Positions 6,920 through 15,248 of a stretch of DNA of 64,000 nt are shown one piece after another (positions within the stretch are counted from its first letter, which is position 1; each line of letters starts with the position of its first letter). The DNA is from Enterocloster asparagiformis. GTDB lineage: Bacteria > Bacillota > Clostridia > Lachnospirales > Lachnospiraceae. A program made the translations under genes and the position numbers. The notes beneath the pieces were generated by a model. That model saw nothing but the letters and a program-made list of their open reading frames with translations, searched no databases and was not told where the DNA came from. The DNA lies in NCBI GenBank assembly GCA_018380885.1, contig JAGZSY010000016.1, positions 1 through 64,000 on the forward strand. The letters are read 5' to 3'.

Positions 6920-8713
6920 CTACTTCGCCGGTTCCTCCGCCAGCTCGTTGTATTTTCCCCGCTCCACATAGTGGGTGTGCAGCAGGTGGTGGGCCAAATG
7001 GCCGTTGGGCTCGCCCAGCCACTGGCCGTACAGCCTCATCAGATCCGGATTTTCATGGGATTTGCGCAGCACCTTGCGCTCATCCTCGCTGTAGAGGGCC
7101 TTTGCCCGCTTCTCCCGGTAGTTCTCCTCCGTGCACCTGGGCTGCCCGCCGCCGTTGATACAGCCGCCGGGACATCCCATGACCTCGATGAAGTGGTAGG
7201 GGGACCTGCCCTCGGCCACCTCCTTCATCAGCATGGAGGCGCCCTCCAGGCCGCTGGTGACGGCGATGTTCACGGTGACGCCCTTCAGGTGCTCGTACGC
7301 CGGCAGTGTGTTCTCAATGGTGATGGAGGCTGTTTTCACCTGCTCCAGGCCCACGATGGGGGTCACGTGCAGCTGCTCAAAGGGCAGCTCCGTTCCGGTC
7401 ACCAACTCGTAAACCGTGCGCAGGGCCGCTTCCATCACGCCGCCGGTGACGCCGAAAATGTCGGCCGCGCCGGTGCCCAGGCCCAGCGGGGCGTCGAACT
7501 CGCCCTCGGGCAGGTTCACAAAGTCGATACCGCATTTCTTGATCATGCGGGCTAATTCCCTGGTGGTCAGCACGGCGTCCACGTCGCGGATGCCGTCCAC
7601 CTCCATCTCAGGCCGCTGAATCTCGTACTTTTTCGCCGTGCAGGGCATGACGGAGACCACAAACATATCCTCCGGCCTGGTGCCTGTGCGCTCCGCGTAA
7701 AAGGTTTTCACCACCGCGCCCATCATGGTGTGAGGGCTCTTGCAGGTGGACAGATGGTCCAGCTCGCCCGGGAACTGGTGCTCGACGTGCTTGATCCAGC
7801 CTGGGGAGCAGCTGGTGATCATGGGCAGAACCGCCTGGCCGCCCGTGAGCGCCGCGTTTAAACGCCCCAGCAGCTCGGTGCCCTCCTCCAGAATGGTCAG
7901 GTCTGCGGAGAACAGGGTGTCGAACACGTCGTCAAAGCCGATCTCATGCAGGGCCGTTGCCATTTTCCCGGTCACGGGCGTGCCCACAGGCAGGCCGAAC
8001 TCCTCGCCCAGCGCCGCGCGCACCGCGGGAGCCACCTGGACCACCACCCTCTTTTCAGGATCGGCCAGAGCTTTCCACACCGGCGTCAGGCCGTCCGTCT
8101 CCTGGAGTGCCCCGGTGGGACACACCACCGTGCACTGGCCGCACATGGCGCAGGCCGTGGAATTTAAGGGCAGGCCCATGGCCGGGCTGATCACGGTGTC
8201 AAAACCGCGGTTCTGCGCCTGAATGGCGCCCACCTTCTGAATCTGGGCGCAGGCCGTCACGCAGCGGCGGCACAGGATGCATTTGCTGGTATCCCTGGTG
8301 ATGGACGGGGAAATATCCACCCTGGCCTTGGACATGGCGCCCTCGAACCTGCTCTCCGTCACGCCCAGCTCATACCCCAGCTCCTGGAGCTCACAGCTCT
8401 GGTTGCGGTTGCAGCTCAAGCAGTCCTTGGGGTGATTGGATAAGAGCAGCTCGTAGAGGACCTTCCTGGCTGCCAGCACCTTGGGGGAGTGGGTTTTCAC
8501 CTTCATGCCCTCCCTGGCCTTCACCATGCAGGAGGCCTGCAGGTTCTTCATGCCCTCCACCTCCACCACACAGATCCGGCAGGAACCGTACTGATGGACA
8601 TTTTTCATATGGCACAGGCTGGGCACCTTGATACCGGCCGCCTCCGCCGCTTCCATGATGGTGGAGCCCTCCGGGGCCTCCACCGCTTTTCCATTTATTG
8701 TCAAATGTAACAT
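6920..8713 (-). CDS. hydA: [FeFe]-hydrogenase catalytic subunit HydA, second copy
   Basis: 597 residues from the ATG at 8711-8713, chosen because AGGAGG lies 9 bases upstream; an earlier in-frame start at 8764 has no such site. Domains: [2Fe-2S] (C34, C45, C48, C62), His-ligated [4Fe-4S] (H94, C98, C101, C107), two [4Fe-4S] sites (from C145 and from C188) and the H-cluster domain with TSCSPGW (C302), MPCTAKK (C358) and MGCPGGCINGGGQP (C514, C518). All catalytic ligands are intact. It has an insertion near 455-480 relative to the operon-1 HydA and is clearly diverged from it. It is the third gene of a hydC-hydB-hydA operon, 57 bases after the fused HydB gene. Confidence 0.95.
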   Translation of the reverse strand: MLHLTINGKAVEAPEGSTIMEAAEAAGIKVPSLCHMKNVHQYGSCRICVVEVEGMKNLQASCMVKAREGMKVKTHSPKVLAARKVLYELLLSNHPKDCLSCNRNQSCELQELGYELGVTESRFEGAMSKARVDISPSITRDTSKCILCRRCVTACAQIQKVGAIQAQNRGFDTVISPAMGLPLNSTACAMCGQCTVVCPTGALQETDGLTPVWKALADPEKRVVVQVAPAVRAALGEEFGLPVGTPVTGKMATALHEIGFDDVFDTLFSADLTILEEGTELLGRLNAALTGGQAVLPMITSCSPGWIKHVEHQFPGELDHLSTCKSPHTMMGAVVKTFYAERTGTRPEDMFVVSVMPCTAKKYEIQRPEMEVDGIRDVDAVLTTRELARMIKKCGIDFVNLPEGEFDAPLGLGTGAADIFGVTGGVMEAALRTVYELVTGTELPFEQLHVTPIVGLEQVKTASITIENTLPAYEHLKGVTVNIAVTSGLEGASMLMKEVAEGRSPYHFIEVMGCPGGCINGGGQPRCTEENYREKRAKALYSEDERKVLRKSHENPDLMRLYGQWLGEPNGHLAHHLLHTHYVERGKYNELAEEPAK

Positions 8714-8770
8714 ATCGCTTTTCCTCCTGGCATTGATCTCTTTAAGGTTGTGGTCATTGTCCATGCAGTG

Positions 8771-11700
8771 TCAGCGCCGGTCGCAGTGCAGGCAGCGCAG
8801 GGCCTCTCCCATGGCGTCCAGCTGGTGGTAGCCGCAGTTCACTTCCCTGAAATTGTCCTTGCGCTCCTCAGGGCTCAAATTTCTGGTGGCAAAGCGGTCG
8901 TGAGGCTCGCTCACCTCCAGCTCAATCTGCGGAATCTCAAACCACTGGCCTACGTTCAGCTGTCCCTTGCCGCCCAGGTACTGGTCGATCTTCATGGCCG
9001 ACTGCTTGCCGTCCGCGATGGCCTGGATCACCACATTGGCGCCCCAGGGGCTCACGTCTCCGCCGGCGAACACGCCCTTCTCGGCGGTCTGGCGGGTAAA
9101 GCGGTCGATCTCCAGCTTGCCGCTGCGGTCAGCCGCCACATGGGTGGTTTTGTATACCTGATGGTCCACATCCTGGTTGATGGCTGTGATCACGCCGTCG
9201 CACTCCAGATTGAATTCGGAGCCGGGCACGTGGGCCGTGCGCCTGCGGCCGTCCCTGCCGTAGTCGGTCTCCTGGCGGCGGACCAGGCGGATTCCGCTCA
9301 CATGCCCGTCTTCGCCCAGAATCTCCACCGGGGAGGCCATGGTGATGATCTCAACGCCCTCTTCCCTGGCCTCCTGGATTTCCTCGCTTCCTGCGGGCAT
9401 CTCCCGCTCCGCTCTGCGGTAGACCACTGTCACCTCCGAGGCTCCCAGACGGACAGCTGTCCTGGCCACGTCCATGGCGGTGCTGCCGCCTCCGATGACC
9501 ACCAGCTTCTCCGGCACGCTTAAGTCGCGCTTTAATCCCACGCGCTTTAAGAAGCCCAGGCCGCTCTCCACTCCGGCCAGGTCCTCGCCGGGCACATCCA
9601 TCAGGCGGGACACCTGTGTTCCGGCCGCAATGTAGATGGCGTCGGACTGCCGTCTCATATCCTCAAAGCTTAAGTCCTTGCCGATGCTGGTGTTCAGATG
9701 AATCTGCACGCCGCTCATCTCAATGGCGTGGATTTCCTTCTCCAGCACCTTCTTGGGCAGGCGGTACTCCGGGATACCCCAGTAGAGCACGCCTCCGGCC
9801 ACGGACTCGGCCTCGTAGACATGGACCTCATGGCCCAGGTTCGCCAGGTAGTAAGCGCAGGTCAGGCCGGAGGGTCCGGCGCCGATGACGGAAACCCGCT
9901 TGCCGGTGGGCGCCAGGGATTCCACCAGCGGGATATTGTACTCATCCCGCAGCGCGTAGTCGCCGATAAAGCGCTTCAGGGAGCAGATCGCCAGCGGTTC
10001 GTCCACCTGGGCTCTGCGGCAGTGGGACTCGCAGGGGTGGGTGCAGACGCGGCCGCACACGGCCGGGAACGGATTGTCCTGGCGGATCAGGCGGTAGGCG
10101 TCGTCGATGCGGCCGGCTGCCAGCAGGGACATATAACCGGGGATAAACACGTTGGCCGGACATGCGTTGCGGCAGGGCGAGGTTTGCAGCTGCGCACACA
10201 CGCCGGCGCTGCAGTGCTTGTCGTAAATGTGGGCCTCGTACTCGTCGCGGAAATATTTCAGAGTGGACAGCACCGGGTTGGGGGCAGTCTGCCCCAGGCC
10301 GCACATGGCGGTCTGGCGGATGGTCTCGGCCAACTCCTCCAGCAGGTCCAGGTCGCCGGGTTCCCCCTTGCCCTCGGTGATTCGCTCCAGAATCTCCAGC
10401 ATACGGCGGGTGCCGTTGCGGCAGGGAAGGCATTTTCCGCAGGACTCATCGCAGATGAAGTCCATGAAATAGCGGGCCGTGTCCACCATGCAGGTATCCT
10501 CGTTCATGACGATCAGGCCGCCGGAGCCCATGATCGCCCCCAGCTTGGCCAGGGACTCGTAGTCCACCGGCGTGTTTAAGTGCTCCCTTGTGAGGCAGCC
10601 GCCGGAGGGACCGCCGGACTGGATGGCCTTGAATTTCTTGCCGCCGATGATGCCGCCGCCGATCTTGTAGATGATGTCCCCCAGGATGGTGCCCATGGGC
10701 ACCTCAATAATACCCGCGTTGACAATGTCGCCGGCCAGGGCGAACACCTTGGTGCCCGCGCTCTTCTCCGTGCCGAACTGGCGGTACCACTGGGAGCCGT
10801 TCAGCACAATGGGCGCCACATTGGCCAGGGTTTCCACGTTGTTGATGATGGTCGGGCTCTCAAACAGGCCCTTCTCAAAGGGGAAGGGCGGCTTCTGCCT
10901 GGGCTCCCCGCGCTTTCCCTCAATGGAAGCCAGCAGGGAGGTCTCCTCGCCACAGACGAATGCACCGGCGCCGATGCGGATCTCCAGGTCAAAGCTAAAG
11001 CTGCTGCCCAGGATGTGCTCGCCCAGGATTCCGGCCGCCCGCGCCTGGTCGATGGCATTGCCCAGGCGCTCCACGGCGATGGGGTACTCCGCGCGCACGT
11101 AGACGTAGCCCTTGGAGGCGCCGATGGCGTAGCCGCCCAGCATCATGCCCTCGATGATGCTGTGGGGATCGCCCTCCAGCAGGCTGCGGTCCATAAATGC
11201 GCCCGGGTCGCCCTCGTCGGCGTTACAGACCATAAACTTGCGCCCGTCCGCGGACACGGCCTTCATGCCCGCCTCCCACTTCACGCCCGTGGGGAAGCCC
11301 GCTCCGCCGCGGCCCCGCAGGCCCGCGTCCTTGACCACGGTCACCACGTCCTCCCGGCTCATGCCGTGGAGCGCCTTTGCCAGTGCCGCGTAGCCGTCCC
11401 GGGCAACATAGGCCTCCAGTGAGGAAAATTCCATCTGGCCGCAGTTTCGCAGGGCGATGCGCACCTGGCCCTCGAAAAAGCCGATATTCTCCATCTTGGG
11501 CACGTGGATGCCCATATCGTCGTCAAAATATGTATACTCCTCGCAAATCTCGTCGTTCACCAGATGGCGCAGCACCACGTCCTCCACCCTTTCCGGATCC
11601 ATTTTGGTGTAAAACACGCCGTCCGGCTGCACCAGGATCACAGGGCCCAGCGCGCAGGTTCCCATACACCCTGTGACAAGCACCTCCACCTCGTCCTCGA

Positions 11701-11899
11701 CTTTATATGTTTTCAGCGCCTCAAAGAGGGCATCCTTCACCTCCTGGCAGTGGGAGGAAATACAGCCTGCGCCTCCGCACACCATCACCTGCCGTTTAAA
11801 CCGGCTGCGGCGGGCCAGGTAATCTTTCTTAATCGCGGCCAGATCGGCGGCGCTCTTTATGGTCAGGTTCTCCCCGGATTTCTCATTCATTGCACCCAT
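8771..11899 (-). CDS. NuoF/HydB-like flavin subunit fused to a GltD/NfnB-like NAD(P)H:FAD oxidoreductase
   Basis: 1042 residues, nearly twice a normal HydB. The N-terminal half is NuoF-like: [2Fe-2S] thioredoxin fold (two cysteine pairs within about 41-82), FMN/NADH core (GRGGAGFPTG near 196-205, GAGAFVCGEE near 311-320) and the [4Fe-4S] motif ESCGKCLPC with a later TAMCG. In place of the usual C-terminal ferredoxin, a complete GltD/NfnB module follows from about 575: cysteine-rich [4Fe-4S] region (CRNACP, CGRVC, PCESHC), FAD-binding GAGPSG near 673, a second nucleotide fold GGGSTAMD near 803 and an arginine-rich VYRRAERE that in GltD relatives favours NADPH. The start at 11899 has AGGAGG 9 bases upstream and lies 4 bases after the hydC stop. 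Inferred role: couples H2 or ferredoxin with both NAD(H) and NADP(H). Confidence 0.9.
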   Translation of the reverse strand: MGAMNEKSGENLTIKSAADLAAIKKDYLARRSRFKRQVMVCGGAGCISSHCQEVKDALFEALKTYKVEDEVEVLVTGCMGTCALGPVILVQPDGVFYTKMDPERVEDVVLRHLVNDEICEEYTYFDDDMGIHVPKMENIGFFEGQVRIALRNCGQMEFSSLEAYVARDGYAALAKALHGMSREDVVTVVKDAGLRGRGGAGFPTGVKWEAGMKAVSADGRKFMVCNADEGDPGAFMDRSLLEGDPHSIIEGMMLGGYAIGASKGYVYVRAEYPIAVERLGNAIDQARAAGILGEHILGSSFSFDLEIRIGAGAFVCGEETSLLASIEGKRGEPRQKPPFPFEKGLFESPTIINNVETLANVAPIVLNGSQWYRQFGTEKSAGTKVFALAGDIVNAGIIEVPMGTILGDIIYKIGGGIIGGKKFKAIQSGGPSGGCLTREHLNTPVDYESLAKLGAIMGSGGLIVMNEDTCMVDTARYFMDFICDESCGKCLPCRNGTRRMLEILERITEGKGEPGDLDLLEELAETIRQTAMCGLGQTAPNPVLSTLKYFRDEYEAHIYDKHCSAGVCAQLQTSPCRNACPANVFIPGYMSLLAAGRIDDAYRLIRQDNPFPAVCGRVCTHPCESHCRRAQVDEPLAICSLKRFIGDYALRDEYNIPLVESLAPTGKRVSVIGAGPSGLTCAYYLANLGHEVHVYEAESVAGGVLYWGIPEYRLPKKVLEKEIHAIEMSGVQIHLNTSIGKDLSFEDMRRQSDAIYIAAGTQVSRLMDVPGEDLAGVESGLGFLKRVGLKRDLSVPEKLVVIGGGSTAMDVARTAVRLGASEVTVVYRRAEREMPAGSEEIQEAREEGVEIITMASPVEILGEDGHVSGIRLVRRQETDYGRDGRRRTAHVPGSEFNLECDGVITAINQDVDHQVYKTTHVAADRSGKLEIDRFTRQTAEKGVFAGGDVSPWGANVVIQAIADGKQSAMKIDQYLGGKGQLNVGQWFEIPQIELEVSEPHDRFATRNLSPEERKDNFREVNCGYHQLDAMGEALRCLHCDRR

Positions 11900-11903
11900 C
11901 GTC

Positions 11904-12416
11904 TCAATCCTCCTCATAGTAGCGTTTCAGAATCTGTTCCAGTTTATCGGGGTTCACCTGCTTATAAACCTGATCGTCAATGGACATGGCCGGAGCCAGG
12001 CCGCAGGCGCCGATGCATCTGGCTACCTCGAAGGTGAACACCCGGTCCTTTGTGGTCTCCCCGATCTCCACCTCCAGAAGCTCCTTGATCCGCTCCACAA
12101 TCTTTTTTCCTCCCCGCACATAACAGGCGGTGCCGAGACAGACCCGAATGGTGTGCCGGCCTCTGGGCTGGGTGGAAAAGAACGAATAAAACGTCACCAC
12201 GCCCGCAACCTCCGCCAGCGGAATATCCAATGCGTCCGCGATCACCCTCTGAACCTCTATGGGCAGGTAGCCGTAAATCCCCTGTGCCATGTGCAGCACC
12301 TGGATCAGGCTCCCCTCTTTTCCTCTGTACTCCGCCGCCAGCTCTCCAATCCGTGCAAGCAGCGCAGCCTCGCTGTGATCGCATTCACAGCAGCATGTAC
12401 GCGTGTTTTCACCCAT
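11904..12416 (-). CDS. hydC: HydC (NuoE-like) [2Fe-2S] subunit, second copy
   Basis: 170-residue thioredoxin-fold [2Fe-2S] subunit with ligands C93, C98, C134 and C138 (CLGTAC and CIGAC). The N-terminus is unusually cysteine-rich (TCCCEC at about 7-12), a feature absent from the operon-1 copy. GAGGAGG precedes the ATG. First gene of the second hydrogenase operon; the fused HydB gene begins 4 bases after its stop, indicating tight coupling. Confidence 0.93.
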   Translation of the reverse strand: MGENTRTCCCECDHSEAALLARIGELAAEYRGKEGSLIQVLHMAQGIYGYLPIEVQRVIADALDIPLAEVAGVVTFYSFFSTQPRGRHTIRVCLGTACYVRGGKKIVERIKELLEVEIGETTKDRVFTFEVARCIGACGLAPAMSIDDQVYKQVNPDKLEQILKRYYEED

Positions 12417-12552
12417 TGCTCAAATTCCTCCTCTTTTTCCTATATTCCCTCTGTGTTGTGGAGCGTTCCGGACGGCTGCAGTCCGCCGTAGCGCCCCGGA
12501 TGCGGCGGCCCCCCGCGGCGGCCTCGCACCCGTTTATTGTGAAAAATTATAC

Positions 12553-12591
12553 AAAGTAAAAGCGGGAGCAGCCCAAACGGACTGCTCCCGC
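12553..12591 (-). terminator. Hairpin with T run inside the hydC-2 leader, possible attenuator
   Basis: On the minus strand a perfect 10-bp stem (GCGGGAGCAG/CTGCTCCCGC) with a 10-base loop is followed by TTTTACTTT. It lies about 170 bases downstream of the predicted transcription start and about 135 bases upstream of hydC, so it would stop transcription before the operon unless bypassed. Confidence 0.6.
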
Positions 12592-12769
12592 AACGAAAAT
12601 ACCCCTGTATAATTTCTGCACGCTTTTTGCCGCGATTCGCTTTCGATATCGCTTCCTGTACCGACAGAACCAATCGTTCATACCGCACCTCAATCAAAGT
12701 TGGTGTAAAATAATTGTTATTTTATATACAAAAATTTTTATGTACTCTATATTTTTTTGTATAAATCTG

Positions 12770-12798
12770 ATGATAGCATAACAGATTGTATCTGTCAA
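12770..12798 (-). promoter_or_regulatory. Promoter of hydrogenase operon 2 (TTGACA-17-TATCAT)
   Basis: Consensus -35 TTGACA (12793-12798) and -10 TATCAT (12770-12775) with 17-base spacing on the minus strand. Transcription would start near 12762. Confidence 0.8.
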
Positions 12799-12809
12799 GA
12801 TACAATCTG
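12782..12809. promoter_or_regulatory. Perfect inverted repeat covering the -35 of hydrogenase operon 2
   Basis: Twelve-base perfect arms (CAGATTGTATCT/AGATACAATCTG) around GTCA. The core TTGTATC-N6-GATACAA (12786-12805) matches the repeat at 277-296, and its N6 is exactly the -35 hexamer. A protein bound here would block RNA polymerase, so repression is the simplest reading. Confidence 0.7.
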
Positions 12810-12839
12810 CGGGGAACGGGGAAGAATTTTTTTAACGCA

Positions 12840-12879
12840 AACAGCCACAGGAGCCCGACAATGGTCTCCTGTGGCTGTT
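12840..12879 (-). terminator. Hairpin after the D-threonine aldolase-like gene
   Basis: A stem of about 14 perfect base pairs around CAGCCACAGGAG/CTCCTGTGGCTG with a 12-base loop, 17 bases after the stop of the 12896 gene. On the minus strand it is followed by a moderately T-rich stretch (TTTGCGTT then A-rich), so termination is likely but not textbook. Confidence 0.65.
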
Positions 12880-12895
12880 GCCTCATCCGCTCCGT

Positions 12896-13984
12896 TTAGC
12901 GGTTTTTTCCTCTCGCCTCAATGGGAATGGGCCGTTCCAATTCATTTCCCCGGACCCCGTAAATCTCGTCGCAGAGATTGGGCACCACGCAGGCGTGGTT
13001 GGGGATCACGGTGATCCTGTCGCCTACCGCCCAGGATATCCCGGCCTCGCACCGCACGAAGCCGTGCTCCTCGTTGAGCTTGGTAATCACAGCCTCCGGC
13101 TCCTCGGGGATATAGCCGAAGCCTTCCCGGAAGCCCACGTGGTCTGTGGTCAGCGTCTTGGACCCTGCGTCGACGATGGCGGTGAAGGGGTCCGGTCTGG
13201 CCACAACCGTCGCATGGACCCGCATGGCGCACCGCTCTAAGGGCACCATACCGATGGACAGCAGGGCGTTGTCGTTGAATATATAGTTGCCCGCCCGCAC
13301 CTCTGTCAGGCCCTCCAGCTCCTCCGGGCAGCGGATGGAGAAGGAGGAACCGCCGCTGAGCACCTTCATGTCAAAGCCCAGGGCTTTCAGTTTGGCGGCG
13401 CAGTCCACGATCTCGTCCCGCTCCCTGCGCGCCCGCAGACGGATCTCCTCGGGAGTCCGGCAGCCGTAAATGTCGCCGCCGTAATACTCCACGCCCTCCA
13501 CCGCAATTCCTCTCAGCCCGCGCAGGCTCCCGCCGAACTCAATCAGGGGCTGGCCGGGCTTTAAACCGCCCCGGTTAATCCCCCCGTCCAGCTCCACCAG
13601 CACGGGAAGCGGCCTGCCCATGGCCTCCCCCAGCTCAGAGAGCCCCCGGGCTCCCGCCAGACTGTTAACAATCGTGCGGACCTTGATTCCCCGCTCCACC
13701 AGTCCACGGTAACGCTCAAGCTTATCACGTCCGATCAGGGGATAGGCGACCAGAATATCGTCGATTCCCCCGTCCGCCATGGCCTCCGCCTCACCCAGCT
13801 TGGCGCAGGTGATTCCGCGGCAGCCCAGCTCCTGCTGCCGCTTTGCCAGGAAAACACTCTTATGCACCTTGATGTGGGGCCGGTGGGCGATATGGTATTT
13901 TGCCAGGGCCTCCACGGCCTCCTTTATATTTTCTTCCACCACGTCCAGATCAATCCGGACCGAAGGTGTGGACCGATAATCCAT
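12896..13984 (-). CDS. D-threonine aldolase / D-serine dehydratase-like PLP enzyme (fold type III)
   Basis: 362 residues. The N-terminal alanine-racemase-like barrel has the PLP lysine motif RPHIKVHK (K39) and glycine-rich phosphate-binding segments (LSGGSS). The C-terminal DSD1 domain ends with the metal-binding PNHACVVPNL motif (H330, C332), diagnostic of the D-serine dehydratase/D-threonine aldolase family. It should cleave or deaminate a D-hydroxyamino acid in the cytoplasm; the exact substrate cannot be read. The ATG at 13984 has AAGGAG 7 bases upstream; a GTG two codons earlier is too close to it. It follows ridA by 12 bases and is last in the DauR-like/ridA operon. Confidence 0.88.
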   Translation of the reverse strand: MDYRSTPSVRIDLDVVEENIKEAVEALAKYHIAHRPHIKVHKSVFLAKRQQELGCRGITCAKLGEAEAMADGGIDDILVAYPLIGRDKLERYRGLVERGIKVRTIVNSLAGARGLSELGEAMGRPLPVLVELDGGINRGGLKPGQPLIEFGGSLRGLRGIAVEGVEYYGGDIYGCRTPEEIRLRARRERDEIVDCAAKLKALGFDMKVLSGGSSFSIRCPEELEGLTEVRAGNYIFNDNALLSIGMVPLERCAMRVHATVVARPDPFTAIVDAGSKTLTTDHVGFREGFGYIPEEPEAVITKLNEEHGFVRCEAGISWAVGDRITVIPNHACVVPNLCDEIYGVRGNELERPIPIEARGKNR

Positions 13985-13996
13985 AGACACGCTCCT

Positions 13997-14458
13997 TTAA
14001 TCTGCAATCTCCACAACCAGCTCCACTTCCACCGGAATGTCCGTGGGCAGCACATTGGTCCCCAACGCGCAGCGGGTATGGCGTCCCGCCTCCCCGAACA
14101 CCTCCACCATCAGATCCGATGAGCCGTTGATGACCGAGGGCTGCTCCGTAAAGTCGTTGTCGCTGGCCACAAACCCCTTCAGGTGTACCACCTGTTTCAC
14201 CTTGTCCAGGTCGCCCAGGTAGCTTTTGAGCTGTGCCAGCAGGTTGATTCCGCAGTAGCGGGCCGCCTGGTATCCCTCCTCGCGGCTCACTTCACGGCCC
14301 ACCTTGCCGGTGTACATCTGCTTTCCTTCGATAATCGGACCCTGCCCGGAGACGAACACCAGATTGCCGCACTGCTTGCACACGGCATAGGTCGCCACAG
14401 GTACGGGCGGTACGGGCAGTTTAATTCCTAACTCTTCGATTCTATTCTCAATATTCAT
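13997..14458 (-). CDS. RidA/YjgF-family protein
   Basis: 153-residue RidA-superfamily protein of the longer YjgF-endoribonuclease-like subgroup. The conserved arginine that binds the substrate carboxylate is seen in HTRCALGTNVLP (R129). RidA deaminates reactive enamine/imine intermediates made by PLP-dependent dehydratases, which suits the adjacent D-serine-dehydratase-like gene 12 bases downstream. GGAG precedes the ATG. A further 26 bases separate it from the upstream regulator, so the three genes form one operon. Confidence 0.88.
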   Translation of the reverse strand: MNIENRIEELGIKLPVPPVPVATYAVCKQCGNLVFVSGQGPIIEGKQMYTGKVGREVSREEGYQAARYCGINLLAQLKSYLGDLDKVKQVVHLKGFVASDNDFTEQPSVINGSSDLMVEVFGEAGRHTRCALGTNVLPTDIPVEVELVVEIAD

Positions 14459-14484
14459 AACAACTTTGTCTCCTATTCCCCGGC

Positions 14485-15174
14485 CTACGCCTCCTGCTCG
14501 TCCTCCGCAGGAAGTTCCCCGTCACCGCCGTCATTACCCGCCCTGATCATGCCCAGGTACTTGTAAAGCGTGTACTTGGAAATATCCAGGTACTCGCAGG
14601 CGAATGATCCGGCGTGGGTGATCAAAAAGAACCCCTTGCTGTCCAGGTAGCGGAGGATTTCCATTTTTTCCTCCCGCGTCATCTCGCCGGCCGGTTTATC
14701 TACTATTTTCTTGCTCTCGCTGATAAAAAATTCCACCAGGTCTTCCACATTGTTGGCAAAGACCTCCTCGATCTCCGACTCCTGAGGCACCATGGTAAAC
14801 TCCTGCAGGGCCTTCTGCATTTCCGACATTTGGGTAATATCTGTGTTGATGCACAGGGAACCGATCACCTTGCCGCTCTCGTCCCGAAAGTACAGGGTCG
14901 AGGAGCGCAGCAGGCGTCCTTCCGCCGTCTTGGTAAAGTAATTGTATATGTCCCCGTTGGCGCTGGGCGGATTGCGCAGTACCTCCAGCCCCAGGTTCGT
15001 GCCTCCGTCTCCCACCTTGCGCCCCGTGATCCAGTTGTTTTCAATGGCCACAATCGTGTGCTCGTAATCCTTGGTCAGGTCGTGGAGAATAATCTCAGAA
15101 TTCTTTCCGAATTGGGCCGCCAACATTTCCACCAGACGCTGTAAATTGCTCATTTCTTCATTTATGTTTTTCAC
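14485..15174 (-). CDS. YheO/DauR-like PAS-HTH transcriptional regulator
   Basis: 229 residues. N-terminal YheO-like PAS domain (about 10-120, with LHDL and GKVIGSLCINTDIT motifs) and C-terminal helix-turn-helix of the HTH_22 type (about 165-215, SKYTLYKYLGMIR). The family includes DauR, the repressor of D-arginine catabolism. The start is GTG with GAGGTGG upstream; an ATG 7 codons later is an alternative. The acidic tail after residue 215 is variable. It leads an operon with RidA and the D-amino-acid PLP enzyme and lies beside an N-acyl-D-amino-acid deacylase, consistent with D-amino-acid sensing. Confidence 0.85.
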   Translation of the reverse strand: MKNINEEMSNLQRLVEMLAAQFGKNSEIILHDLTKDYEHTIVAIENNWITGRKVGDGGTNLGLEVLRNPPSANGDIYNYFTKTAEGRLLRSSTLYFRDESGKVIGSLCINTDITQMSEMQKALQEFTMVPQESEIEEVFANNVEDLVEFFISESKKIVDKPAGEMTREEKMEILRYLDSKGFFLITHAGSFACEYLDISKYTLYKYLGMIRAGNDGGDGELPAEDEQEA

Positions 15175-15219
15175 AGATCCACCTCTTTGCCTTTTTTAAG
15201 TTCTTGACATGTTATTTGG

Positions 15220-15248
15220 ATTATACCATGCCAACAACCTCCCTACAA
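15220..15248 (-). promoter_or_regulatory. Promoter of the DauR-like gene (TTGTAG-17-TATAAT, extended -10)
   Basis: On the minus strand TATAAT (15220-15225) is preceded by TGG, making an extended -10. A -35 TTGTAG at 15243-15248 stands 17 bases away and overlaps the 3' end of the deacylase gene. Confidence 0.7.

Larger units (their letters stand above)
12417..12839 (-). other. Long leader and promoter region of hydrogenase operon 2
   Basis: About 420 bases without a convincing gene. From right to left on the minus strand it holds a strong promoter overlapped by an inverted repeat (12770-12809), an AT-rich stretch, and a GC-rich hairpin with T run (12553-12591), leaving a leader of roughly 345 bases before hydC. 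Two small overlapping reading frames run through the leader. One starts with ATG near 12684 behind GAGGTG and would give a short basic peptide beginning MNDWFCRYRKRYRKR. Neither frame is recognisable and both run into the hairpin. Confidence 0.6.

Noticed and set aside
6920..8713. StnA-like subunit without hydrogenase activity
   Set aside because: All H-cluster cysteines and the three signature motifs are present, so it is a genuine hydrogenase.
12440..12697. 85-codon minus-strand frame in the hydC-2 leader
   Set aside because: It starts with TTG without a ribosome site and runs through the GC hairpin. The first 30 codons look protein-like, so a leader peptide is not fully excluded, but I do not call a gene.
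12782..12809. Rex-binding site
   Set aside because: Rex sites are TTGTTAA-N4-TTAACAA-like; this repeat has TTGTATC arms and a 6-base spacer.
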